DNA from: an uncultured Lachnospiraceae bacterium
GTDB lineage: Bacteria > Bacillota > Clostridia > Lachnospirales > Lachnospiraceae
Direction: 5' to 3'
DNA: 35,950 nucleotides
Assembly (NCBI GenBank): GCA_902792005.1
Contig: CADAXW010000016.1
Span: forward strand, 1-35,950
Shown here piece by piece: positions 25,369-33,850 of this stretch. How positions within the stretch are numbered: position 1 is the stretch's first letter; every line of letters begins with the position of its first letter. The notes under the pieces were generated by a model, which saw nothing but the letters and a program-made list of their open reading frames with translations, had not been told where the DNA came from and did not search any database. A program made the position numbers and the translations under genes.

Positions 25369-28300
25369 TTATTCTTGTTTTTTCTGAGGTTGCAGTGTGC
25401 CCTGACTTGCATGGAAGGCGAAGGTTTCTGCCTGCTCGCGGCTCATACCCTGCTCCTCTCCCTGAGCGATCAGGTGCAGCAGCTTCTTATAGTCTGCCGG
25501 AATGATCTTCTTGAAGCTTCCGATGTAATGATCAAAGTCCTCCAGGATCCGCTGACCCTTCTTGGAACCCGTGCTCTCCACATGGCGCTCGATGATCCGC
25601 TTCAGCTCCTCCTTCTCATTCCGCTGCTCCACATGCTCCATCAGGACCAGTTCCTTGTTCAGGTTCTTATATAAGGTATTCTTCTCATCCAGGACATATG
25701 CGATACCGCCGCTCATGCCGGCTGCGAAGTTCTTGCCCGTGGGGCCCAGGATCACGGCACGTCCACCGGTCATATACTCACAGCCATGCTCGCCCACGCC
25801 CTCAACTACAGCTGTCACGCCGGAGTTTCGGATGCAGAAGCGCTCGCCTGCCATACCTGCGATGTAGGCCTCACCACTGGTGGCACCGTACAGCGCCACA
25901 TTTCCGATGATGATGTTTTCCTCCGCATCATAGGCAGCTTCCTTCGGTGCCCGAACGATCAGCTTACCGCCGGAAAGTCCCTTGCCGAAGTAGTCGTTGC
26001 TGTCGCCGGTCAGGCGAAGGGTCAGTCCCTTCGGGATAAATGCGCCGAAGCTCTGTCCGCCTGCGCCGGTGCACTCTACCTGAACCGTATCCTCCGGAAG
26101 TCCCTCCGGATTCTGTCTTGTGATCTCCGCACCCAGCAGGGTTCCGAAGGAGCGGTCGATGTTGCTGACCTCCAGAGAGATCCGGCTCTCCTTTCCCTTC
26201 CGGATGGACATCTGTACTGCCTTGCTGGCAAGCAGGACCTTCTCGTCCTTGGTATCCTCCAGATGGAAATCGTATGCCTTCTCAGCATGGAAGGTCTGCT
26301 CCTCACGGTCGAACTCGGAAAGATCTGCAAGGATCCGGTCCAGAAGCAGCTCCTCTGCTCTGCCGTTTTCCGAAAGGCCCTTCCGCTTCAGAAGATCCGT
26401 ACGTCCCACCATCTCGTCGATGCTGCGGACACCCAGCTTTGCCATGTATTCCCGAAGCTCTCTTGCGATGAATACCATAAAGTTCTCTACATATTCCGGC
26501 TTACCCGTAAACCGTGCACGAAGCTCCGGGTTCTGGGTTGCCACGCCCATGGGGCAGGTATCCTGATGGCAGACACGCATCATAACACAGCCCAGGGTTA
26601 CCAGCGGTGCTGTGGCAAAGCCGAACTCCTCAGCGCCCAGAAGGGCTGCGATGGCCACGTCACGTCCGCTCATCAGCTTACCGTCGGTCTCGATCACCAC
26701 CTGATTCCGAAGTCCGTTCAGAAGCAGGGTCTGGTGTGTCTCTGCAAGTCCCAGCTCCCAGGGAAGTCCTGCATTATGGATGGATGAAAGCGGTGCGGCA
26801 CCGGTTCCTCCGTCATAGCCTGAGATCAGAACAACCTGTGCACCGGCCTTGGCAACGCCGGCAGCAACGGTTCCGACTCCCGCCTCGGATACCAGCTTTA
26901 CTGAGATCCGGGCATTCTTATTTGCATTCTTTAAGTCGTAGATCAGCTCCGCCAGATCCTCGATGGAGTAGATATCATGGTGCGGCGGAGGCGAGATCAG
27001 AGAAACACCGGGGGTGGAATGTCTGGTCTTTGCGATCCAGGGATATACCTTCTTTCCGGGCAAATGTCCTCCCTCGCCGGGCTTTGCGCCCTGTGCCATC
27101 TTGATCTGGATCTCCTTTGCGCTGACCAGATACCTGCTTGTTACGCCAAACCGTCCGCTGGCCACCTGCTTGATGGCTGAGCTTCTGTCCTCTGCGGTTC
27201 CTGCGGAAGCAATTCTTTCATCACTCTCACCGCCCTCACCGGAGTTGGACTTTCCATGCAGCCGGTTCATGGCGATGGCAAGGCAGGTATGTGCCTCCTC
27301 GGAAATGGAGCCGTAGGACATGGCACCTGTCTTGAAGCGCTTTACGATCTCCTCCTCGCTCTCTACCTCTTCGAGAGGGATGCCCTCTGCAGGATAGTTG
27401 AAGTCCAGAAGGCTTCGGAGATAACCTGTCTCCTCTGCATCCACCATGGCAGTGAATTCCTTAAACTTATCATAGTCTCCGGTACGGGTGGAAAGCTGAA
27501 GCATATGGATGGTCCTGGGATCATATCTGTGATTTTCACCCTGGGCTCTTGCCTTATGCCGTCCCACTGCCGTAAGGGAAAGATCCGTGGGAAGTCCCAG
27601 AGGATCAAAGGCACGGCTGTGCTGTGCATCTGCCGATGCTGCGATATCGGAAAGGGTGATTCCGCCCACCCGGCTCACCGTACCGGTGAAGTATTTGTCG
27701 ATCACATCCTTGGAGATACCGATGGCTTCAAAGATCTTGCTGCCCTGGTAGGACTGGATCGTGGAGATACCCATCTTGGAAGCGATCTTCCGGATGCCGA
27801 AAAGCACGGCCCGGTCGTAATCATCCACTGCTGCGTAATAATCCTTCTCCAGCAGTCCGTCCTCTGTCAGCTCGCGAATGGTCTCATGGGCCAGATACGG
27901 GTTCACTGCGGAAGCACCATAGCCCAGAAGTGCTGCGAAATGATGCACCTCGCGGGGCTCGCCGGACTCCAGGATCAGAGACATGGCGGTACATTTCCGT
28001 GTGGTAACCAGATGCTGATGCACTGCGGCAACTGCCAGCAGGGACGGAAGGGCTACGTGGTTTTCGTCCACGCCGCGGTCCGAAAGGATCAGGATATTCG
28101 CGCCTTCGCGGTAAGCCTTGTCCACCTCAACAAAGAGGTGATCGATGACCCGCTCGATGGGAGTGCTCTTGTAGTAAAGGATGGAAACCTTTGCCACAGA
28201 GAAACCTTCCTTCTGCATATGCTCGATCTTCAGAATATCCAGATCCGTCAGGATGGGATTGTGGATCTTCAGCACATGACAGTTCTCCGGACGCTCTGCC

Positions 28301-29970
28301 AGAAGATTTCCGTTCTTCCCCAGGTATACGCTGCTGGTGGTTACGATCTTCTCACGTTCTGCATCGATGGGCGGGTTTGTTACCTGCGCGAACAGCTGCT
28401 TGAAATAGTAGAACAGGGGCTGGTACTCCTTGGAAAGGGCAGCGATGGGCGTATCCACACCCATGGCTCCGATCTGCTCGATACCACGCTCCGCCATGCT
28501 GCGGATGCCCTCATGGTAATTCTCATAGGTATAACCGAAGGCCTTCTGCAGACGTGTGCGCTCCTCTCTTGTATAGGACATGACCTTCTTGTTCGGGACC
28601 TTCAGATCATGCAGCTCCAGCAGGTTGGCATCCAGCCACTCACCGTAGGGCTCCTTGCCTGCATACTTCTCCTTTAATTCTTCATCGGAATAGATCCGTC
28701 CTTCCTTGGTGTCAACCAGAAGCATCTTTCCGGGATGCAGACGTTCCTTCCGCAGGATATGACGCTCATCCAGAGGCAGAACTCCTACTTCAGAGGAAAG
28801 GATCAGCCGGCCGTCATCCATGACCACATAGCGGGAAGGACGAAGACCGTTCCTGTCCAGGATCGCTCCCATCTGATCTCCGTCGGAGAACAGGATGGAT
28901 GCAGGTCCGTCCCAGGGCTCCATCATGGTTGCATAGTACTGATAGAAATCCCTCTCCTCCTGAGTCAGTGTATCGTTATGAGCCCAGGGCTCCGGGATGG
29001 CGATCATGGCTGCAAGAGGAAGCGGCATACCGCTCATCATCAGGAATTCCAGTGTGTTATCCAGCATGGCGGAATCGGATCCGCTGGAGGAAATGACAGG
29101 CAGGACCTTGGTCATATCCTCGGAGGACAGAATGTTTGTTGCCATGGTCTCCTCACGGGCCAGCATTTTGTCCGCATTTCCCTTGATGGTATTGATCTCT
29201 CCGTTATGAACCATGAGGCGGTTCGGGTGAGCCCGGTTCCAGCTGGGATTGGTATTCGTGGAAAAACGGGAGTGAACCATGGCGATGGCAGATGTATAAT
29301 CCGGATCCATCAGGTCCGTGAAAAATGTACGCAGCTGTCCTACCAGGAACATACCCTTATATACGATGGTCCTGCAGGACATGGAGGGCACATAGGTCTC
29401 CACATTACTCTGCTCGAACTCACGGCGGATCACATAGAGTCTCCGGTCATAATCCAGATCTGTTGCAAGATCCTCTCTTCTTCCCAGGAAGGCCTGCAGG
29501 ATCACGGGCATGCAGTCACGGGCCTTGCTTCCCAGAACCTCCGGGGCGATGGGAACCTTACGCCATGCCAGTACCGGCGCACCTTCCTTTGCCGCGATGG
29601 TCTCGAACATTTTCCTTGCCTGGCGGATCTTCAGATCACTCTGGGGAAAGAAGAACATACCTACGCCGTACTGCCGTTCTCCCGGCAGGGTCACGCCCTG
29701 CTCTGCCAGCTTCTTTACGAAAAACTTATGAGGGATCTGGGTCAGGATGCCCACACCGTCACCGGTCTTTCCTTCTGCATCCTTTCCTGCCCGGTGCTCC
29801 AGACGCTCTACGATCTTCAGGGCGTCATCCACCAGTCCATGGCTCTTTTCTCCCTTTACATGAATGATGGCTCCGATACCGCAGTTATCATGCTCAAAGG
29901 CCGCATCATAAAGACCATTTTTCCGAAGCTCTTCATTTCTTCGAAGTTCTTCATTTCTCGTTTCCAGCAT
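25369..29970 (-). CDS. gltB: glutamate synthase (NADPH) large subunit
   Basis: This 1533-residue protein has the full GltB layout. It has a propeptide before the class II amidotransferase nucleophile Cys30 (HDNCGIGAI), a central domain, and an FMN-binding synthase barrel with GEGGESDERIA and KPGEGGHLPGKKV. The 3Fe-4S cysteines lie near 1127-1142 (MMRVCHQDTCPMGVATQN), and the C-terminal GXGXG beta-helix from about 1270 contains GAGGQSFGAF. It converts glutamine and 2-oxoglutarate to two glutamates. The propeptide is about 29 residues and contains a duplicated NEELR unit from an 18-bp direct repeat (29924-29941, 29942-29959). GGAGG lies 8 bases before the ATG. It has its own promoter and leader and is followed by gltD's promoter rather than a joint operon gap. 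Confidence 0.97.
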   Translation of the reverse strand: MLETRNEELRRNEELRKNGLYDAAFEHDNCGIGAIIHVKGEKSHGLVDDALKIVERLEHRAGKDAEGKTGDGVGILTQIPHKFFVKKLAEQGVTLPGERQYGVGMFFFPQSDLKIRQARKMFETIAAKEGAPVLAWRKVPIAPEVLGSKARDCMPVILQAFLGRREDLATDLDYDRRLYVIRREFEQSNVETYVPSMSCRTIVYKGMFLVGQLRTFFTDLMDPDYTSAIAMVHSRFSTNTNPSWNRAHPNRLMVHNGEINTIKGNADKMLAREETMATNILSSEDMTKVLPVISSSGSDSAMLDNTLEFLMMSGMPLPLAAMIAIPEPWAHNDTLTQEERDFYQYYATMMEPWDGPASILFSDGDQMGAILDRNGLRPSRYVVMDDGRLILSSEVGVLPLDERHILRKERLHPGKMLLVDTKEGRIYSDEELKEKYAGKEPYGEWLDANLLELHDLKVPNKKVMSYTREERTRLQKAFGYTYENYHEGIRSMAERGIEQIGAMGVDTPIAALSKEYQPLFYYFKQLFAQVTNPPIDAEREKIVTTSSVYLGKNGNLLAERPENCHVLKIHNPILTDLDILKIEHMQKEGFSVAKVSILYYKSTPIERVIDHLFVEVDKAYREGANILILSDRGVDENHVALPSLLAVAAVHQHLVTTRKCTAMSLILESGEPREVHHFAALLGYGASAVNPYLAHETIRELTEDGLLEKDYYAAVDDYDRAVLFGIRKIASKMGISTIQSYQGSKIFEAIGISKDVIDKYFTGTVSRVGGITLSDIAASADAQHSRAFDPLGLPTDLSLTAVGRHKARAQGENHRYDPRTIHMLQLSTRTGDYDKFKEFTAMVDAEETGYLRSLLDFNYPAEGIPLEEVESEEEIVKRFKTGAMSYGSISEEAHTCLAIAMNRLHGKSNSGEGGESDERIASAGTAEDRSSAIKQVASGRFGVTSRYLVSAKEIQIKMAQGAKPGEGGHLPGKKVYPWIAKTRHSTPGVSLISPPPHHDIYSIEDLAELIYDLKNANKNARISVKLVSEAGVGTVAAGVAKAGAQVVLISGYDGGTGAAPLSSIHNAGLPWELGLAETHQTLLLNGLRNQVVIETDGKLMSGRDVAIAALLGAEEFGFATAPLVTLGCVMMRVCHQDTCPMGVATQNPELRARFTGKPEYVENFMVFIARELREYMAKLGVRSIDEMVGRTDLLKRKGLSENGRAEELLLDRILADLSEFDREEQTFHAEKAYDFHLEDTKDEKVLLASKAVQMSIRKGKESRISLEVSNIDRSFGTLLGAEITRQNPEGLPEDTVQVECTGAGGQSFGAFIPKGLTLRLTGDSNDYFGKGLSGGKLIVRAPKEAAYDAEENIIIGNVALYGATSGEAYIAGMAGERFCIRNSGVTAVVEGVGEHGCEYMTGGRAVILGPTGKNFAAGMSGGIAYVLDEKNTLYKNLNKELVLMEHVEQRNEKEELKRIIERHVESTGSKKGQRILEDFDHYIGSFKKIIPADYKKLLHLIAQGEEQGMSREQAETFAFHASQGTLQPQKKQE

Positions 29971-29998
29971 AACATTTTCCTCCGCTTTATAAGCAAAT

Positions 29999-30042
29999 AA
30001 GCAAGGGCGTCTCAGGTAAAAACCCGAAACGCCCTTGCTTCG
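29999..30042 (-). promoter_or_regulatory. gltB leader attenuator: terminator with overlapping ANTAR-type hairpin
   Basis: Terminator: arms 29999-30016 and 30023-30040, 18 bp with two wobble pairs and a 6-base loop, followed by a T-rich stretch on the minus strand. Competing hairpin: minus-strand CGAAGC-AAGGGC-GTTTCG (30025-30042). It has the identical 6-bp stem to the gltD leader and a hexaloop AAGGGC with A1 and G4. The overlap with the terminator 5' arm is the same. The loop differs from gltD at one position that keeps A1/G4, as expected of a selected RNA motif. It lies within 45 bases of the promoter, leaving little room for a P1 hairpin. Confidence 0.75.
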
Positions 30043-30067
30043 CTCTGATATATATCCATTTGTAGAA

Positions 30068-30095
30068 AGTATATCACTTTATTTTTAAAAGTCAA
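30068..30095 (-). promoter_or_regulatory. gltB promoter
   Basis: On the minus strand TTGACT (30090-30095), 16 bases, TATACT (30068-30073). Flanks and spacer match the gltD promoter closely (GTTGACTTT, AAAAA, AAAGTG, TATACT in both), with an inverted repeat ACTTT...AAAGT in the spacer. It sits only 37 bases after the oppC stop. Confidence 0.8.
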
Positions 30096-30131
30096 CAGGA
30101 AATTTATTTAATTTATTAAGCATTATCCCTG

Positions 30132-31205
30132 TTATTCCGTTGCTTTCTTCATACCCTCTGCTACCAGATGGCTTGCAACCATCAGCATGATCATGATCGC
30201 TGCGGAAGGAAGCAGCTTATAGGGATGCAGAAGTACATTCTGGAAGCCGTCGGTAAGCATGGTTCCCAGGGAACAGGTTCCCGGGGGCATACCCAGACCC
30301 ACGAAGCTGAGGAAGGCTTCCAGGAATACCGCTGCCGGAATGCTCAGCATGATCTGTGTTACCAGCTTTCCTGTGATGTTCGGCACGATCTCACGGAAGA
30401 TGATATGCCGGTGGCCGGCTCCCATGGTCCTTGCCGCCTGGATAAACTCCAGCTCCTTCACCTTCATAACCTCGGCTCTGGCGATCCGGCTCATATCGAT
30501 CCATCCGGAAAGCATCAGGGCGAAAATGATGGAGCCCATACCCGGCTGCAGCACAAGCATCAGCAATGTCACCACCACCAGGGTGGGGATACTTCCTATG
30601 ACATCGATGATCCGCTGCATGATGATATCCGTCATCCCCCCGAAGTATCCGGAGATCACTCCGTAATTCATACCGATGAGCAGGTTGATCACCGTTGCCA
30701 CCAGGGCAATGATGAGGGATATCCGGAGTCCCATGAAACAGCGGGAGAACATATCACGTCCCAGATTATCCGTTCCGAAGAGATAGTTTTCCTCTACGCC
30801 CAGCTCCTCATACCGGTTCACCTTTACGGCCCCGCTGCTCTTCCGCATCATTTCGGACCCGTCCAGGAATCCCATGGAGGAAAAAAGCGGAACTCGGGGC
30901 GCCATATTTGCGCGCTCCAACATTTGCTCATCATAGGAATGGCCTGAGAGATAGGGGCCGATGATGCTGAGAAGCACCAGGATCGCCAGCAGAACCAGTC
31001 CCACCACTGCAGACTTCTGAGCGAAGAACCGTTTCAGAGTTTCATGCTTCACGCCCGTGACTGCCTCCGCCGATGTATCCTCCTTCATCTCGGGAGGAGC
31101 AAGGACGAAGTCTTCATCTACGGGAACATACGCTTCTATAACATCTGCACCATCAGCCGCTGCCACAGCGGTAGCCGCACGTGCCTTCTTTGTATGATCT
31201 TTCAC
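30132..31205 (-). CDS. oppC: oligopeptide ABC transporter permease, OppC-type
   Basis: This encodes 357 residues starting at GTG, with AAAGGAGG 7 bases upstream. An unusually Ala-rich cytoplasmic N-terminus (about 60 residues, ARAATAVAAADGADV) leads to a first membrane helix (GLVLLAILVLLSIIGPYL). A loop with the family motif GTDNLGRDMFSRCFMG follows. Then come five helices with the EAA-type coupling segment (ARTMGAGHRHIIFREIVPN). It forms the membrane channel with OppB. It is last in the operon, 15 bases after oppB, with no clear terminator before the gltB promoter. Confidence 0.92.
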   Translation of the reverse strand: MKDHTKKARAATAVAAADGADVIEAYVPVDEDFVLAPPEMKEDTSAEAVTGVKHETLKRFFAQKSAVVGLVLLAILVLLSIIGPYLSGHSYDEQMLERANMAPRVPLFSSMGFLDGSEMMRKSSGAVKVNRYEELGVEENYLFGTDNLGRDMFSRCFMGLRISLIIALVATVINLLIGMNYGVISGYFGGMTDIIMQRIIDVIGSIPTLVVVTLLMLVLQPGMGSIIFALMLSGWIDMSRIARAEVMKVKELEFIQAARTMGAGHRHIIFREIVPNITGKLVTQIMLSIPAAVFLEAFLSFVGLGMPPGTCSLGTMLTDGFQNVLLHPYKLLPSAAIMIMLMVASHLVAEGMKKATE

Positions 31206-31220
31206 AGCGTCTCCTCCTTT

Positions 31221-32156
31221 CTACTCGGCTTTTCCACCCAGACGAACTCTGGGATCAACAATACAGTACAGAATATCCAGGATCAGCATGACTACGATGT
31301 ACAGCGCCGAATAGACGAAGCTGAGTGCGATAACAACACTGTAGTCATTGCTGCTGATGGCATTGGTCAGCAGAGCGCCAACACCGGGGATCGAGAACAT
31401 CTGCTCGATCACAAGAGAGCCGGTCAGCAGTCCCACCAGAAGTCCCGCCATGACCGTGATCACGGGGATCAGGGAATTCCGCAGGATATATCTTATGATA
31501 ATGGTGCTGTTCTTCAGTCCCTGACACCGGGCAAGCATGACGTAATCCGACTTCATGACATCCTGTGCCTCTGCCCTGGTAAATCTTGCGATCACCGCCA
31601 TGACCATGAGACTCAGGGCCATGATGGGCATCACCGTGGTAACCCCCGGCGACCGGTAATCGTAAAGCATGGGGAAGAGCTCCCACTTGTAACCCAGCAC
31701 ATAGGAGAAGAACATGGCAAACAGGTAGGACGGTACTGCAACTCCCAGAAGGGAAAGGATGCTGTACAGAGCCCTGAGCAGCTTGTTCTTAAAGAAGGCT
31801 GCCAGAAGTCCCAGGGTAAGTCCCGCCAGTGTTCCGAAGATCAGACTGAGGAAGCCGATCTTCAGTGTCACCGGGAACCGGCTCACCAGCAGCTCCGTGA
31901 TGGGTGTGTTCACGGAAATGGAATAGCTGACACCCAGATCACCCTTCAGCATATTTCCCACATACTGGAAAAACTGAACGATGATGGGCTTATCCAGACC
32001 GTACTTTTCCTTCAGCATTGCAACCTGTTCCGCTGAAAGCTTCTGGTCATTGAAGGGAGATCCCGGCATAAACTGAAGCAAAAGGAAGAGGATCAGCAGG
32101 ATCACCAGCAATGTTACTATGGATATGATGATTCGTTTGATCAGATATCTGGCCAT
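31221..32156 (-). CDS. oppB: oligopeptide ABC transporter permease, OppB-type
   Basis: This encodes 311 residues from ATG 32156, which overlaps the oppA stop by one base (TGATG) and has AAGGAGG 7 bases upstream; a GTG one codon earlier is the alternative. It has the six-helix layout of OppB with the N-terminal YLIKRIIISIVTLLVILLIL helix, and the periplasm-side segment (DQKLSAEQVAMLKEKYGLDK) and YSISVNTPITELLVSRFPVT typical of the family. The EAA-type coupling loop is ARCQGLKNSTIIIRYILRNSL. It partners with OppC. Confidence 0.93.
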   Translation of the reverse strand: MARYLIKRIIISIVTLLVILLILFLLLQFMPGSPFNDQKLSAEQVAMLKEKYGLDKPIIVQFFQYVGNMLKGDLGVSYSISVNTPITELLVSRFPVTLKIGFLSLIFGTLAGLTLGLLAAFFKNKLLRALYSILSLLGVAVPSYLFAMFFSYVLGYKWELFPMLYDYRSPGVTTVMPIMALSLMVMAVIARFTRAEAQDVMKSDYVMLARCQGLKNSTIIIRYILRNSLIPVITVMAGLLVGLLTGSLVIEQMFSIPGVGALLTNAISSNDYSVVIALSFVYSALYIVVMLILDILYCIVDPRVRLGGKAE

Positions 32157-33850
32157 CACTTCACCTCCTTTTCCAGTCCTTCACAGACAACCTGGACACC
32201 GGTAGGTGCAAACATCAGATTTTTCACATTTGGTTTGATCAGGACATCCAGTCCGTTGGTGTAGATCGGGATCTGAGCCATATCGTTCATCAGGATGTCC
32301 TCGGCCTTTTCCAGAAGTTCATCCCGTTCCTGCCCTTCCGCCAGTACCAGCCCCTGATATACCTTTTCGAAATCCGGATTCATATACTTGTTTCCCTCTG
32401 CCTGCTCTGCGGAATACCGTCCGTAAAACGAGGTGGGATCCGTATAATCCACAGCCCAGCCTCCGTAGATCAGATCATAGCCTTCTCCCTCCGTACCGTG
32501 CTGCAGCCAGTCCTTTGTGCTCCAGACCACGATATTGATGGTAAGCCCCGGAAGTGCCTTCTCCATCTCCTGCTTCAGAGCCTCACATATGGACTGCGCA
32601 TTGCTATAGCAGCAAAGGCTAAGTTCCACTGAGCTTTTTCCGATCTCCTTTAAGCCCTGCTCCCAGTATTCCTTTGCCTTTGCAGGATCATAAGAGGTCA
32701 GGTCCTTATACTTGTCAGGATCCTCCGCGATATCCTTTCCGGAGGCTTCATAATAATACCCCGGCGGATTGATCCGGGTGAGACTTTGGGCTCCGGCTCG
32801 GACCACATTTTTCACGATACTGTCCCTGTCAATGCTCTTTGCGAGAGCGAGCCTCAGGTTCCGATTCTGCAGCGGAGAATCCGACCCAAAATTCATATCC
32901 AGAAATGCTACGCTTGCCTGGGAGAATACCGTAAGCTCCGGGTCACCCTCTGCCAGTTCAACAGTGGCACCGGTCACACGGATCACATCCATTTCCCCGG
33001 CTTCGTAGCACATCATTGCCTGCTGCGCATCCGTGATGATCTGGATATTGATCCCCTCCAGGGTAACCTGATCTGCATCATAATAATTTTCATTCTTTGA
33101 CATGTGGATCTGCGTCGCAAGGGGCTCATACCGGTCCACCTTAAAGGCGCCGCTGGAAAGAATGGTATCCGCACTTGTGCAGTAATCGTCGCCGCAGGAC
33201 TGGACAAACGACTGGCTGCAGGGGCCCAGGGTGGGGGACGCTACCAATGCGGTTATGAAGGGACACGGTTTTTGAAGCTCGATCACAAATGTATCATGAT
33301 CCGGTGCCGACACCCCGAGTTCACTGGGCGGAAGGGTTCCTTCCGATACCTTGTCCGCATTATTGACCATACAGCAGTCCGTGATCAGATAAACGGATCC
33401 GCTTTTCGTATCCGGATCTGCAAGTCTCCGGAAGGCATAAACAAAATCCTCTGCAGTGAGCGCACTTCCGTCGCTCCATTTCAGATTCTTTTTCAGATGA
33501 AATGTGACGGTGAGCTTATCCTCGGATACCTCATAGCTCTCGGCACAGCCGGGAACCAGCTTACGGTCCTTATCGTACTTGTACAGGGTGCTCACAAAGA
33601 AGCTCACTACATTTCCGGCATTCGTGTCCGTTACAAGCTGCGGGTCCACGGTTACCGGGGAAGCTGCCAGATGATAGTTCAGATCCGATCGTTCCGATCC
33701 GTCCTTTCCGCAGCCGCTGAGAGCGGTCAGAAGGAACAGGAGACTGAGGACCACGCAAAGAAGCTTCCTGCCCTTTCCTGTTTTCTCTATTCTTTTCTCT
33801 ATTCTTTTCTCTATTCTTTTCTCTGTTCTTTTCTCTGTTCTTCTCCTCAT
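32156..33850 (-). CDS. oppA: oligopeptide-binding lipoprotein (SBP family 5), with repeat-built n-region
   Basis: This encodes 564 residues, extracellular solute-binding protein family 5 (OppA/DppA). It has the motifs DPQLVTDTNAGNVVSFF, VTFHLKKNLKWSDGSALTAEDFVYAF and DFEKVYQGLV near the end. The lipobox is LTALSGC (Cys47). The n-region before the hydrophobic core is about 29 residues, far longer than usual, and consists of (E-K-R-I/T) units from five perfect-length 12-bp repeats. The start is well supported: AAGGAGG lies 7 bases before the ATG and the start overlaps the oppF stop (ATGA), so the repeat is translated. The protein would capture peptides at the cell surface for OppBCDF. Confidence 0.93.
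   Translation of the reverse strand: MRRRTEKRTEKRIEKRIEKRIEKTGKGRKLLCVVLSLLFLLTALSGCGKDGSERSDLNYHLAASPVTVDPQLVTDTNAGNVVSFFVSTLYKYDKDRKLVPGCAESYEVSEDKLTVTFHLKKNLKWSDGSALTAEDFVYAFRRLADPDTKSGSVYLITDCCMVNNADKVSEGTLPPSELGVSAPDHDTFVIELQKPCPFITALVASPTLGPCSQSFVQSCGDDYCTSADTILSSGAFKVDRYEPLATQIHMSKNENYYDADQVTLEGINIQIITDAQQAMMCYEAGEMDVIRVTGATVELAEGDPELTVFSQASVAFLDMNFGSDSPLQNRNLRLALAKSIDRDSIVKNVVRAGAQSLTRINPPGYYYEASGKDIAEDPDKYKDLTSYDPAKAKEYWEQGLKEIGKSSVELSLCCYSNAQSICEALKQEMEKALPGLTINIVVWSTKDWLQHGTEGEGYDLIYGGWAVDYTDPTSFYGRYSAEQAEGNKYMNPDFEKVYQGLVLAEGQERDELLEKAEDILMNDMAQIPIYTNGLDVLIKPNVKNLMFAPTGVQVVCEGLEKEVK
33781..33840. repeat. five tandem 12-bp repeats within the oppA signal peptide
   Basis: Three copies of TTTTCTCTATTC (33781-33792, 33793-33804, 33805-33816) and two of TTTTCTCTGTTC (33817-33828, 33829-33840). 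On the minus strand each adds four residues, Glu-Lys-Arg-Ile or Glu-Lys-Arg-Thr. Twelve is a multiple of three, so copy-number change would lengthen or shorten the n-region without breaking the frame. Confidence 0.95.
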
